DNA of 64,000 bases from Armigeres subalbatus (lineage: Eukaryota > Arthropoda > Insecta > Diptera > Culicidae). The number at the start of each line of letters is the position of its first letter. The stretch's first letter is position 1. The stretch spans positions 79,023-143,022 of the forward strand of contig NW_026942547.1 of NCBI RefSeq assembly GCF_024139115.2, read 5' to 3'. A model generated the notes under the pieces. That model saw only the letters and a list, made by a program, of their open reading frames with translations. It did not search any database and was not told where the DNA came from. This document shows, one piece after another, positions 10,266-21,913 of the stretch. The position numbers and the translations under genes are program-made.

Positions 10266-11264
10266 AAACGATTGCAGCATTATTGAGAGCATTTACTACT
10301 AGTTATCTACGATTAAAAGGAAGTTGACCTATTTTTGACCCCATTTGACCCAGGGGACCCCCTCGATAAAACCGTACCCAAGGACCCAATCATTAAATCA
10401 GTACATCTACACAAAAATATAGGGTTTAGTGCATCTTTCTTCCAAATTTCATGCAAATCGGTTTAAAAACAAGAGAACGGTGGACTTTACAATTTGAAAT
10501 CGAAACCCGGGCCGAAACGGTCCTCGACGATTTTCAGCAGACAACAAACCCGTTTGATTTTACCATGCGCGCAGTAAAAATCAACTGTGGTCTGTGGAAT
10601 GTTGTTACATGAACTGAGTCAGTGGTGAATTTGTCCGAATGCATGGGTAATTTAACTGAAAATTTGTGGTTGTTCAAAAAACATGGCGTGGTCTACAAAA
10701 TAGTAATTGTTACCATGCATTTTTTTTTCTGTGTAGTTGTTGCGACTTTCTCTCCTCATCAGCCGAAGAGTTATCCCACGATCGCTTGTACCATCTGCAG
10801 CAGCGTATAGGGAAAGAGGCCCCAAAACGCCCCCCCGGGGCAAAACGACTTTCGGGTATTCACCATGTTTGAGATAGCCTTAATAAAACTAGACGTGAAA
10901 TTATGTAGGTTAGGCGGAAAAAGTGTCAAAATAACAGATAGGAATGTAGGAAAAACTGGAATTTTCCACATTTTGATGAAACATCCAACATTTCGGCGAG
11001 GCAAAACGCCCTAGTGGAACTATCCTACAATATACTCGCGTCTCCACGCACTTTCTTATACCAGAATGCTGATGTGCCGACGCGTGGTACGTTGTTCCCT
11101 AAGAGCTGCCGGCTAAAAGGCGTTTTGCCTCATGAGTATTCCGGTAACGAAATATCACCACTTTTTAGAAATGTGAATATTATCAATATGATTAAGATTT
11201 TTTCTAATTTTAATATGGCATCAGCTAGCTATATTGTTTAACTGTTGCGTGAGGTAGAAACACC
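10266..11264. other. Unassigned; repeated GGCAAAACG motif
   Basis: No gene is supported. GGGGCAAAACG at 10838, GAGGCAAAACGCC near 10997 and its inverse GGCGTTTTGCCTC at 11118 suggest a small TIR-type element whose limits I cannot fix. Overlapping 60-77-codon frames on both strands have no coding character. Confidence 0.3.
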
Positions 11265-13674
11265 CATGAAAACCGTTATAGCTAAGGCATAGAAGCAGTC
11301 TATGCTTAGCTAGGGCATATTGCCCTTCCTTCCCCTAACTTCCTTTTCTAGAACCGAATACAACTAACCAGATTCGTTCTGGTTCTTTCTCTTTCAACCA
11401 CGGTCCTTGTCCTTGCTTCTCAATGCTCGAGCATTGATTGAGGATCCTCAATCTTCTGCCAGTAATTCACTACTTTCACTGAGTGCGCAGCTCACCCAGT
11501 TTGTTCTCACTGGTATCGATTGAGGCATTCTTGATGGGTGTACTCTTGCACAAAATAAAGAGTGCCATTTTAAAATCAAAACTCTGAACAGTAAATAATC
11601 TTATATCGAAATAAAATCAAAATACAAAACAAAAATGTAATAATATTCCCATAAAAATTGTCATAAACTATTCTTCAAGAGATGCTTCTCATATTTACTA
11701 AGTTGGAAACCATTCAGGGTTTAATGGTTTAATGACCACCATTCAGCATCACTATCTTACATCACACTGTTTAGGCACTGTGAACGGATGAATCAAAACA
11801 AAACTGATGAATGGGAGCATACTGTAATCCATTCGCTATTTTTTATTTCGCCGTTTGTTTTCTCCGCGCTTCTCCCGATGCACCGTTGCACAAACAGCCA
11901 ATTCATATTGAAACATTGCCTCTGAATGATGTGAAAACAAGCCGGTTTGAAGTCGCGAAAATTTTGCTCATCGAATGTCGATAACCGTCCTTGAATGAAG
12001 CAAAGCTGGCCGAAGAGTGTTTACCACGCACTTTTCGATCATGTTGCGTTGGATAACGGACAAACAGTCGAACAGTGACTTATTGTAGTAGAAAATAAGT
12101 CAAGATCTTGCAGAAAGAAGCGATCAAGCTTATCGCATTTGGCAAAACATTTCGTTCGAATCAGGTTAATTTGAAATTTTTTGAAGAAAGTTTAGTTCAC
12201 ATTTGAACACAGCATGTCTAAGGTCAAATCCGCCACCTCTGACTTGGCAATCCCTTTACCATTGGGGCCAATAAGTAAAGCATTCTATTATAAGGCTATT
12301 TTAAGAAACAACAGAGAATCTTAATTTGTTAAGAAGCTAGTCAACCTTGGCACAACTGTATTATTATTATTCAGAGCGAGTTGAAATAGCAGACCACTAT
12401 ACAGACAGGATTGATTCAATTAACTTTTTCTTAACGTCCACCAACAATGTCTTTCACCTCAGCGGCACCGACAAGCCTGCACCACCGGCTTATTCACTAA
12501 TCTGCTGTTTCGGAAATATATGGCGCTCAGTGGATGTCTTAGTCAGTGGAACGAAATGTGAATATTTGATTGAAACGAACGACTTTGCACCCACTTTTAC
12601 CTGCCTCTACTACCCTGAGTGATAATGAGCCATTAGCGGTGGACGGACGCAGCAGCGTATTGAATCAAATAACTTCCACTTTATAGCTACCCGTAAGCGA
12701 AATTCTACGCCTTCTTGGCATACCTATAGCCCTAAAAGGGCCCATAGCATAGCTTACATCAACCGAGACTACGAAGCTAATCCCCGATGGAAGTGGCACA
12801 AAGGGTGGTTTTGACCATGGCCACCACAATAGCAGTATCAGAGCGTTATGACCATTACTGGATTTCAACATGTGCCCTCAACATAAACAGGTACCCATAA
12901 GAGCTCAATTAGCTGTGACTGATTGCACGTATTGAGTGCGTTGATGTCTCCGCGCCGCCGGGTGGATGTTTACTGCCTTTTATGAAGGTTCAAATTGGAC
13001 ATACTTTATTTTTGAGTGTGTTCGATATGTAACCGAACATGCTTCGCGTGCCATGCATAAAATAAAGGCCATTTCCAAAATTGGCATTTAGAGGTGCGGA
13101 AACCAATTCACATATTTCTTGAAGGTCGCCAGTTCATAATAAGCTCTTTACATATGTATGAAAACTGACTATTTTGAAATTAAGAGAATTGGTTTTGCAG
13201 CTAAGTGGATTAAAACTAAATTGCAAAAGTGCAGTAATTGCTATAATTCAACATTACAAGTTGCTCTAATTGAACGAAAGTTGAGTAAAGTATCTATTGT
13301 CTAATGTCAAAGATATTCTTACACCTGGGGAAAACTTCTCAGCTGATCTCGATCCCAAGGTATTTTAAATGGTGCGTGAGGTTTTTATTCCTCAAGGTGA
13401 TAACTTGTGAAAATACGCGCACAAAATACCCAGAGTGTGAGGCTTCCATAAGTTTTACTTTTGGGTCTCACTTTCGTTTCATGTTGACCATATCTTTACT
13501 TTAAATACCAACGGAAAAAGTTAATCGTTTAAAATTCATATTCACATAATTATTATCAATGTTTACATTTTCTTGCCTAGAGATAAAAACCAAAAATTAC
13601 CCGAAATTCAGCTTGTAATGAAAAAAAAATCTACTTGGCAACAAAATCCAAAGTAAAGATTGTATGGAGCTAGG
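11265..13674. other. Longest non-repetitive-looking stretch in the first 20 kb
   Basis: No gene is recognised. The segment lacks obvious tandem repeats and matches nothing else that I noticed in the window, so it may be single-copy host DNA or an uncommon transposon. A 91-codon plus-strand frame at 12347-12622 and a 68-codon minus frame at 12665-12871 are the longest; neither has a recognisable motif. A local palindrome, GCCCTAAAAGGGC, lies near 12730. Confidence 0.3.
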
Positions 13675-13801
13675 GATGTTCAATCCAAAAGAAATATCAA
13701 CATTGCAACAAACTTTTGTTTCCTGGCGACTATACCCAGTAACTAGGCCATCAACTTTGATTGAAAAGTGCGTTGGTAATATTCCATTGGGATTGAACAT
13801 C
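13675..13801. mobile_element. 127-bp foldback MITE
   Basis: The left end, GATGTTCAATCC followed by AAAAGAAATAT, is matched in reverse by the right end, ATATTCCATTGGGATTGAACATC; the arms are about 25 bp with a few mismatches. No target duplication is evident. Confidence 0.55.
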
Positions 13802-14053
13802 TTCAGTTCTCCCTGTTAAGCTACGTTTCAACTTTTTTACTTCAAATTGTGAAAAATTTACATAATGTTTCTGTTATATCAAAAGGTTAAATATGCTTTT
13901 TTAATAGTCCTATCATTTTCTGTTCTAAATTTGTACTTGTAAGTTTCAACAACTTTTCTATCTGTGTACCGGCCTGCCAGATCCGTACTGCTCAAGCAAC
14001 GTAACCCGGGCAGAAGCCATGAACAGATATGGACTTGGACATAACATAACATG
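13802..14053. other. Unassigned AT-rich sequence
   Basis: Nothing recognised. Confidence 0.3.
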
Positions 14054-14280
14054 ATATGGACTTGATTGATATAAGAGATAAAAGAACAGGCAACAATATC
14101 AAAATTTGCACCAAAATATCATTTAAATATCAAGATATGCTATGGATAAGAACAAACTAATGGCACATGATATTGATTACTTATGACAAATAGCATAACT
14201 TGATCTCCTCGTGATATTTCAGTGCAAAATATTGATATTGTCGTCTGATCTTTTATCTCTTATATCAATCAGGTCCATAT
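14054..14280. mobile_element. 227-bp foldback MITE
   Basis: The left end, ATATGGACTTGATTGATATA continuing with AGAGATAAAAGA, is repeated in reverse complement at the right end with very few differences. The arms are about 45-50 bp and the interior is AT-rich and non-coding. Confidence 0.75.
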
Positions 14281-14633
14281 TTCATTTTGCTATCTTATCA
14301 ACATTTGATATTATTGAGCTATTTTCGTCTGCTCGGGAAGCACCAGATTCATTCCTTAAGCATTACTTGTCCTATCAATTTGCACAGTACTTTAGAAGTC
14401 CTTACTACACTTAAGCAAGCAAGTCAGAGCTGTAGCGAGAGGGAGAATTTGCTTCTATTAGTGTTTCACAAAAGTACACGGACCTTCGAAGAACAAAGGT
14501 AAGTAGGAGAAAAAATCTAAACTTACTAACCGATGGAGACTCATGGTGCTTCTTATGCCTATTTCATTGGATCTATTACAGATTCCAATTGATTGATGCT
14601 GGGTCATTAGGCCGAACGCTCATTCGAAAGGAG
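14281..14633. other. Unassigned
   Basis: No gene recognised. Two overlapping 67-71-codon plus-strand frames are present without any motif. Confidence 0.3.
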
Positions 14634-14960
14634 CACGCTTAAAATCAATAACACAGAGATGTGTTTGCATCACACAAAACGGACCTAATGCGGAACATCC
14701 CCTAGATGAGCGATAGTTACACAGCCACAAAAATAGCTCGTGTGGTTTTATTGAAGCTTGGATTTCAATATTTTCAACAGTATTTGGTTCCTCATGAAAC
14801 AAGGAATCTGTACAAACGTTTACATGTTGAAAAGGACCGTTATCACGACCGTACAAGGCATTTTTGTGCCTGTGTAACTGTCGCTCATCTAGGGGATGTT
14901 CCACATTAGGTCCGTTTTGTGTGATGCAAACACATCTCTGTGTTATTGATTTTAAGCGTG
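14634..14960. mobile_element. 327-bp foldback MITE with ~100-bp arms
   Basis: The left arm starts CACGCTTAAAATCAATAACA and the right arm is its reverse complement for about 100 bp with only a handful of substitutions (14634-14735 against 14858-14960). A 169-codon minus-strand frame across it translates both arms and is an artefact of the structure. Confidence 0.85.
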
Positions 14961-15120
14961 AGAAGTGGGAAATGAGAAGAGAGAGTGATAGATGAGAAGA
15001 AAGAAGAGAGAAGTAGAGGTGTGCGCCGGTCCGAAAATCGTCGACGGCGTTTGTCACAAATTTGTTCGTGACGTCGAAAGTAATCTTAGCCAGTGACGGC
15101 TGCGGCGGCGTGAATTTCTT
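14961..15120. repeat. Purine tract and GTGTGCGCC junction next to a minisatellite
   Basis: 14960-15018 is almost all A and G. It is followed by GTAGAGGTGTGCGCCGG and a CpG-rich stretch containing GGCTGCGGCGGCGTG, after which minisatellite-type sequence starts. The reverse complement of the junction recurs at 18708-18724 and, in variant form, at 38655-38672, each time beside the AT-rich minisatellite. Confidence 0.5.
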
Positions 15121-15335
15121 CAGAAACATCTTTGGAATTTCATCGGATATTTCTCAGGATACGAAATTTCATCGAAAAACGCTTCAAAATTTCTTCGGAA
15201 ATTTTTTCAAATATTTCTCTTGAAAATCTTCGGATATTCGTTGGAAAACTCTTCAAAATTTCCTTGGTGAACGCTTTGCAATTTCTTCAAAAAACTCTTC
15301 TGATATTCCTCGGGAAATTCTTCGGTATTTCCCAG
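15121..15335 (+). repeat. AT-rich 24-bp minisatellite, short block
   Basis: Degenerate units of the TTTCNTCGGAAATTCTTC type, the same family as 17640-18690, with a period near 24 bp. Confidence 0.65.
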
Positions 15336-15971
15336 AGGCGTCGCGTCCGCATGTGCAACCTGTGCCCTGCACATTTAGCAATTTTGTCCCTAACATTTAA
15401 ATTCTCAAATTTCTTGTCATTCTGATCCAAATATATATTTGGATTATGTGCATTTGTCGTACGTTTTGTACAAATTTGACGATTATATATGAAGCAACCG
15501 AAATGTTGCGATGGAGGCGCATTATATTTTACTTTATGATACCGAAATGACCTACCGCCACCGAATGTTGTTTGACACGTGCACTTTCAGCCGAGAACGC
15601 TTTGTCGTCCATAATACACGCAATATTTTGTATGTGTAGGTCATCCATTCTAACCGCGATCGGCGATGTATAGGTAATCAAACCGTTCTCCGTTGGCAGC
15701 GCACGGTTTGGTGCCGATGTGCTTCAGTAAAGGTGTGGGCCAAAGTCCTCTATGTCTGTATTAGTCGAAAAAATAACCAAAACATTGCCACCCACAGTGG
15801 GCGGGCGGAGTGAAACGTCACGTCTGTTATAAAAAATGTACTGAGTATGCCAGACGTGACGTCACATTCGGTCGAATTCGGCCATCTTCGGCGGCCCAGC
15901 TGAGAGTTTCTCTCTCAAAAGAGCGAAAGTTCGCTGAACAAATACTACCAAAGGGTTTGGGCCACACCTGT
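15336..15971. other. Unassigned
   Basis: No gene recognised. GTGACGTCAC at 15857-15866 is a perfect CRE-like palindrome, but there is no further evidence of a promoter. Confidence 0.3.
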
Positions 15972-16045
15972 GCCGCTAACCGCAAGTCGAGCACATCTGT
16001 ATATGGGACTCCATATACAGATGTGCTCGACTTGCGGTTAGCGGC
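15972..16045. repeat. Perfect 35-bp-arm hairpin with 4-nt loop
   Basis: Arms at 15972-16006 and 16011-16045 are exact reverse complements; the left arm starts GCCGCTAACCGCAAGTCGAG. The loop is GACT. As RNA it would fold into an uninterrupted 35-bp duplex; as DNA it is a cruciform candidate. No mismatches suggests a recent origin or gene conversion. Confidence 0.9.
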
Positions 16046-16170
16046 AGTGTAGTAAAGCACATCGGTTTGGTGCCTACCGCACAGATAGAAAAAGTTGTTG
16101 AAATTTACACGAAAGTAATGCACATAAAGGGAATGCCAAAAAAGCGTAAATTCAAAAGATATTATCATCC

Positions 16171-16249
16171 AAATGTATGCAATTTGTATTGCATTATGTC
16201 ACTTTTTATACGAATAAGTGTCATAATGCTATGTAAATTGCATACATTT
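16171..16249. repeat. 79-nt imperfect hairpin
   Basis: AAATGTATGCAATTTGTATT at the left pairs with AAATTGCATACATTT at the right. The arms are about 34 nt with three or four mismatches and the loop is about 11 nt. Size and pairing resemble a pre-miRNA, but a tiny foldback MITE is at least as likely. Confidence 0.6.
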
Positions 16250-16739
16250 AGGGCGAACTTGTCGGAAAAGATCCATGTACGCCCAAAATAGTGTAATTTT
16301 CCACGTCTTTATTATTCACGCGTCGATTACTTTTCATTATTTTTTTCTGTGCGGCTAGGTACCCATACCGCTTCAAACAGCGCATGCGTGATTGGGTAAA
16401 GAGTGTGCGATCGGAACAAAACAGAAAAAGAGTGATTAAATAAATTTTCTGCTCTCTCAAAGCGTTCAATGACGAAAGTTCAACTTTGCATAAGCACCTA
16501 GCAGCAAAAGCGCTTCTAATATTTTATATTGATTGGGATAATGGCCCAAAATACAAATTGGTTAACACAAATTTATGAAAATTTGCATGAGCAGATGTCC
16601 ACGCTGATGGAGGAAAGAACACATCTAAAACTGTTCGACATCTATTCATGGTATGAGGACAACCCCTTTCGAAACAAAATAATTTATCAAAGGAGTAAAC
16701 TAAACATAGAATAATTAAGAATTGAGAAACAGAAAAAAT
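16250..16739. other. Unassigned
   Basis: A 61-codon plus frame ends at 16714 and is not recognisable. No other feature seen. Confidence 0.3.
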
Positions 16740-17222
16740 ATTTAAGCTCTTTTAGAGGAATGTCTTCAACTGTCTAAGACGAGTTTAGTACTCTCCATTT
16801 AATTCCACCCCGTTTTGATATCTTTGCCGATATACGAATTTCTACCTCAGCTGTGAGGCCGTCTTCAGTATCTAGTGTCAGTGTCTTTAGTACGAAACTC
16901 TAAAGACGGTCTTACAGTTGAATTTGAAATAGGGGAACGGTTCACCACTTCATCTCATAGCTCCTATTTCTATTCCATCAAAAACAAAGCAATGCAAAGG
17001 AATTTGGCTTGTTTATTTTTTTTGTGATTTTTTCAGCAGTGAGCACGCATGTTGACAAAAAGAAGCGACGAATTCGGTGCCGTATTTCTTTGTTTAGCGA
17101 TGAGATGGATATATGTACAGTGAGATGGAGATCGGAACAGTTCCCCTATGTATCTGCAAAGACAACAACATGTTATGGAATTTAATGGAAAGTACTAACT
17201 TCGTCTTAGACAGTTGAATTGA
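16740..17222. mobile_element. Foldback repeat copy, split by a MITE
   Basis: The left arm (16750-16900) contains CTAAGACGAGTTTAGTACTC, CCATTTAATTCCACC and GAGGCCGTCTTCAGT. The right arm runs in reverse at 16905-16929 and 17149-17217. It is the same family as the perfect inverted repeat at 39022-39286. A TA-flanked MITE at 16932-17146 sits in the right arm. Confidence 0.7.
16932..17146 (+). mobile_element. 215-bp MITE with TA target duplication
   Basis: The ends are GGGGAACGGTTC and, in reverse, GGGGAACTGTTC. TA at 16930-16931 and 17147-17148 is the duplication. Removing the element and one TA restores GAAATATGTATCTG, which matches GAAATACGTATCTG of the intact relative at 39222 apart from one base. 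A related segment is at 1160-1336. Confidence 0.85.
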
Positions 17223-17635
17223 GAAACGTTTAGACTATGAACTTTATTGCATAGACCCCATTTTCCTGATAAGAAATGCTAATTGTAAACGTGAATTAGT
17301 CATCTAATCTTAAAATATTTCAATTTTCTGCTAAACGTCTCATTTTACGAAATAACTCAAATTATTATTGAAAGTGACCGTTTCCATTGAATAAATAGAT
17401 AGATATCATTGTCATATTGAAAAGCAAAACGTTTCTCATTATGGTATTTTTTTACCCACTGTCACTTTTAAGTTTATTTTGATAAATGGAACGTGGGATG
17501 GTTAATGACAAACATATGGGAAACACGCTTGAAGATAAATCATTTATATGGGATGTGTCATTCCAGGTCCTTTTTATACGCGTTTCTCTCGAAATGTTGA
17601 ACTTTAATCAAACAATGCATAGGTTGAAGAATTGA
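17223..17635. other. Unassigned AT-rich sequence
   Basis: No gene or repeat boundary seen. Confidence 0.3.
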
Positions 17636-18690
17636 TTGGTACTTTCTTGGGACAATCTTAAAAATTTCCACAAAAAACTCTTAGGGAATTTTTCGGGAAA
17701 CTCTTCAGAATTTCGTGGGGAAACCCTTCAAAAATTTCCACGAGCATCTCTTCATTGGGTAAATTTTAAGGTAAATTGTTCCGAATTTTCTCGGGTTCGA
17801 AACTTCTTCGGAAAAAATCTTTGGAATTTCTTTGATAAACTGTTTGGAAATTCCTCAGGAAACTCTTCGGAATTTCCTCGCTTCGAAATTGCATCAGAAA
17901 ACTATTCGGAAAATTCTCGAGAAATGCTTCATAATTTCCTCGGGCAACTGCTCGGAAGTTCCTTGGGAAACTCTTTCGAATTTTCTCGGGAAAAGCTCAA
18001 TAAATTCTTCGGAATTTTAATATATTTTCGGAACAGAATTTTTTTTTTTAATTTTTCGGGGTTTGCTACGAAAATTCATTGGGAAACTATTCAAAAAATT
18101 TTCGGAAAACACTACAGAACTTCTTCGGGAAACGTTTTCAAAATTTTCTCGGCAAATATTTTATAGGAAAACTTTTCAAATTTTCGATGAGAAACTATTC
18201 GGAAATTTCTCGGGAAACGGTTCAACTTTTTTTTTCGGGGAACTTGATATTTTTTTTCGGGGGAAACGCTTCAAAAGTTAATCGGGAAACTCTTCAATTT
18301 TCCCGCGGGAAACTATTCGTAAATTCCTCGGGAAATGCTTCGAAATTTCTTCATAAACTCTAAAACGATTCGGAATTCGTCGGGAATTCCACGTAAAACT
18401 CTTAAAATATTCCTCGGGAAACCCTTCCGATATTCCTCGGAATGCTTTTTAAAATTTCCGCGAGAAACACTTCGAATTTTCATCAGAAAAATTCTTCGGG
18501 AAACTATTTGCAAATTTCTCGGGAAAGGCTTCCAAATTCCTTCGGGCAACTTTCGGATGATCCTTGGAAAAATTCTCGGATTTTTCTCAGGAAATGCTTC
18601 GAAATATGCTCGTGCAACTATTCAGAAATTCCTTGGGAAACAGTCCGGAATTCCCTCGGAAAGAGATTCAAAATTGCCTTGGAAACTCTA
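17636..18690 (+). repeat. AT-rich 24-bp minisatellite, main block
   Basis: About 43 degenerate units like TTCCTTGGGAAACTCTTTCG plus four bases, period 24. As in the 5.3-kb block, the period keeps several frames open (176, 118 and 102 codons), but these are repeat translations. Confidence 0.85.
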
Positions 18691-18724
18691 AAACAAAAAA
18701 CTGTCGGTGGCGGCGCACACTTCT
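18691..18724 (+). repeat. Minisatellite junction motif
   Basis: GGTGGCGGCGCACACTTCTA lies between the minisatellite and the purine tract; compare 15014-15030 (inverse) and 38650-38672. Confidence 0.5.
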
Positions 18725-19330
18725 ACAGAGAATTGAGGAGGAAGAAATGAGAAGTTAAAAAAATATGCGTGAAGAAAGAAGGAAAAGCGAAAAGGACAGA
18801 AAAAAGGAAGGAAAAAAAGAAAAAAAGGAAGGAGGAAGACGAAGGAAGGTACAAGACAGAAGGAAGAAGCAAAGGTGAAGGGAGAAGGTAGAAGTTAATA
18901 GGAAGAAGGAAGAAGGAAGGAAAATAAAGGAAGAAAGAATATTGGAAGAAGAGAGACTAAAAAAATAAAAAAAAAGAAGGAAGAAAGATTAAGGAAAAAG
19001 CCAGAAAAAAGAAAGGAGAAAGAAGTAAGAAAAGAAAAAATCAAGAACGAAGAAAGTAAACGGAAGTTGGAAGAAGAAAATTAATGAAGAAAGAAGGAAC
19101 AATGACGAAGGAAAGAAGAAGAAGGAAATGGAAATGGAAAATGAACAATAATAAAGAAAGAAGGAAGACAAAAAAAGGAGTAATGAAAATTTAAAAGGAT
19201 GAGGAAAAAAGCAAGAAGAAGAAAGTAAGGAAGATGAAAAAGACATAAGTTAGAAGGGAGAAGGAAGAAAAATAAAAAAGTGAGAAAGAGGCAACAAGAA
19301 GGACGAAAAACCAAGAAAAAAAGAAGAACT
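18725..19330 (+). repeat. ~600-nt purine tract (AAG/GAA-rich)
   Basis: About nine of every ten bases on the plus strand are A or G, built from irregular GAAGGAAG, AAAGAA and GAGGAAG runs. The minus strand reads as Phe/Ser/Leu-rich open frames purely because it is polypyrimidine. Such tracts can form triplex (H-DNA) and exclude nucleosomes. Confidence 0.9.
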
Positions 19331-20050
19331 GGCTTCTCACTCCTCCTATCCCACTAGACCTTTGGCCTAACGCCCTAATGGATTATGGAAATCATGGTAA
19401 TGAATATCGTCAAATCACACAAACAGCTTAAAAACCACACAATCAGTTTAAAAATCGCAAAGATGAAAAACAGAAACCATTGAATTTGATTACCATAAAA
19501 GTTTTGAATACTAAGTTTTAGGCAATACTAAGGTAAGTTACCTATGTATCTAAAACCAATTCAATTGCCCTGCCTTCAATTTCCACCATAGTCGCAAAAG
19601 TTATTGCACTGCAAGCCAATGTATAGAAATAAAAGCTTTATGGAATAAGGGATTATGGAATTGAAGAATAAGGGAATTGGGTATACAAAATCAAAGATAT
19701 TGAAAATTCACATACAAAAATATTAAAACACGAATCGATTGCAAACATCCTCAACGCGTTCGTCGTTGAAAGGGTCGCTGTCTTTCACTATCACGCGTTT
19801 AAAGCTACGAAAAACCTAAAATAATGATCAAAATCAACACTTCCTGATACGAAATCTGTTCACCGACTGTGGATCAAAATCCGTACAGCTATTTTTCGAC
19901 TAAATAATTGAATTTAGTCGATTGATTGACTAGACTACCACTGCACTATGGTCCATGATACAGTTTTATGCGGAAAGATATATTTTACGCCAAAACTATA
20001 TTTTTTATAAAAAAAAAGTTATTTACAAAGTTGTTCATCAAGATGCTATC
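19331..20050. other. Unassigned
   Basis: No gene seen. The interval is AT-rich with no repeat boundary that I can define. Confidence 0.3.
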
Positions 20051-21000
20051 AAAGAATAGGGTGGCCCATCATATAAAAATCTTCGATTGGGGCAAACCAA
20101 AAAAAAATGTTCATACGTCATTTGATAGAGAGATAGTAAGTAAAACTGACTGATAGAGAGTAAGTAAAACTGACCTAAATCAGTGAGCTTAAGAGCTACA
20201 AAAAAATATAGCTAAGTTGATTGAAATAAGCTGCGCTACAATTTTGTACATTTCAAATAGGCCACCTTATTTTTTGAAAACTCTATAACAAGGACCCAAG
20301 TTTCCAGAACAACTATGTAGACCAAATTTCTTTTCTAAAAAGTAAAGTTTTGGCCGAAAATGCCTCTTTTCTCATGAATCTTGCAATAGGGTGATAATGG
20401 AATAAAAGGAATGAATAGTGCTAAAGCTGTAAATTATTTACGTTTGATTTCTCACGAATGTCACTTTCTGAATACTTTTGGGGCTGATGCATATTTTTCT
20501 ATAAGAACATCGACTGTATCTTTTTCCATTGCCGAGTTAGGTCAAGTTGTTTAAAAAAAATATGACATTAGTAAAAATGGTAAAACTTGAAATACAAAAA
20601 TAACATATCTCAATTTTTTTGACACAATAAAGATAATGGGATGTACTTCTATCAAATGTCGTGTGAACAATTTTTTCAATGCTCCAATGGGAGCTAAAAG
20701 TTGATTTAGGTGAAACGTAATTTTGGCTGAAAACGATTAACTTTTGATCGGCAAAAGATATTGAGCATACTTACACATCAAAAGTTGCGTTTTTTCAACT
20801 CTAAAAGTCACCCAAAGAAGACTTTTCCGAAAAATCAAAAACAAAAAAAGTAGATCAAAAATATTGTTTTCAAGGGACACCTAAGCCATCCAGTTATAAT
20901 TGCTCTATATCAGCCAACTTAAGAGCTACAGAAAACATTTTTTAGGCAAATTTATTGAAATAAGCTGTGCTACAACTTACATGTCAGTATTTCGTAGAAC
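20051..21000 (+). repeat. Dispersed repeat with internal duplication
   Basis: The segment around AGAGCTACAAAAAAATATAG and ATTGAAATAAGCTGCGCTAC (20180-20250) recurs at 20915-20980. A 23-bp direct repeat (GATAGAGAGTAAGTAAAACTGAC type) sits at 20124-20172. No coding sequence. Confidence 0.55.
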
Positions 21001-21624
21001 AAAAAATCTATAATGGGCAACCCATGAGCACCACAATGATGACCTTATGTACTATTCCAAACAAATTTGTAGAACAACATTTTTGCCTTTCTCGTATACA
21101 AAGTATTCGTAAAGGTTATATGTTCGCTTCAAAAACGAACTTTTTATAGGGGGCCCGGAGACCCATAGTGTTATATACCGATCGACTCAGCTCGACGAAT
21201 TGAAGTGATGTCTGTGTCTGTATGTGTGTACGCAAACTAAACTCACTCATTTTTCAGGTACTTATCTTAACCGATTTGCTCACAAAAAGTTGCATTCGGC
21301 GCGGATCCCTGTCGCATTGTTTCGTATTGAAAATTGACCCAATCGGACTATGAGCTTTGAAGTTATCGCCAAAATGTATTTTTTACAAGAAAAATTCTCA
21401 CTCACTTTTTAGGCACTTACTTTTAGATGATTTGCTCGCAACATTTGCTTTCATTTGACGTACAGATCGGACTATGGGTTTCGAAGTTATGGCCAAAATT
21501 CATTTTTTACATTAGAAACACGTACAAAATTCTCACTCTTTTTTCATCCACTTATCTTTAATTGATTTGCTCGCAACGGAATCCTGTCCCATTATTTCAT
21601 ATTGAAAATTGGTCGAATCGAACT

Positions 21625-21636
21625 ATGGGATTCTAT
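21625..21636 (+). repeat. Target-site duplication of the SINE, left copy
   Basis: ATGGGATTCTAT, repeated exactly at 21914-21925. Confidence 0.85.
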
Positions 21637-21913
21637 CTTCTTCTTCTTCTTCTTATTGGCATTACATCCCCACAATGGGACAGAGCCGCCTCGCAGCTTA
21701 GTGTTCATTAAGCACTTCCACAGTTATTAACTGCGAGGTTTCTAAGCCAGGTTACCATTTTTGCATTCGTATATCATGAGGCTAACACGATGATACTTTT
21801 ATGCCCAGGGAAGTCGAGACAATTTCCAATCCGAAAATTATCTAGACCGGCATCGGGAATCGAACCCAGCCACCCTCAGCATGGTCTTGCTTTGTAGCCG
21901 CGCGTCTTACCTC
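21637..21913 (-). mobile_element. tRNA-derived SINE, family B, copy 1
   Basis: Read on the minus strand, it starts GAGGTAAGACGCGCGGCTAC, has the B box GGTTCGATTCC and ends in (AAG)n. It lacks the first ~20 bases of the family head and is bounded by an exact 12-bp target duplication. Four further copies are at 25901, 29045, 46273 and 48353. Confidence 0.85.

Noticed and set aside
14620..15129. 169-codon minus-strand open frame
   Set aside because: It spans the two inverted arms of a foldback MITE and a purine tract; no motif or coding pattern.
17636..18166. 176-codon open frame
   Set aside because: Minisatellite translation, with competing frames of similar quality.
18989..19314. Phe/Leu/Ser-rich membrane-protein-like frames on the minus strand
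   Set aside because: The polypyrimidine strand of the purine tract gives such residues automatically.
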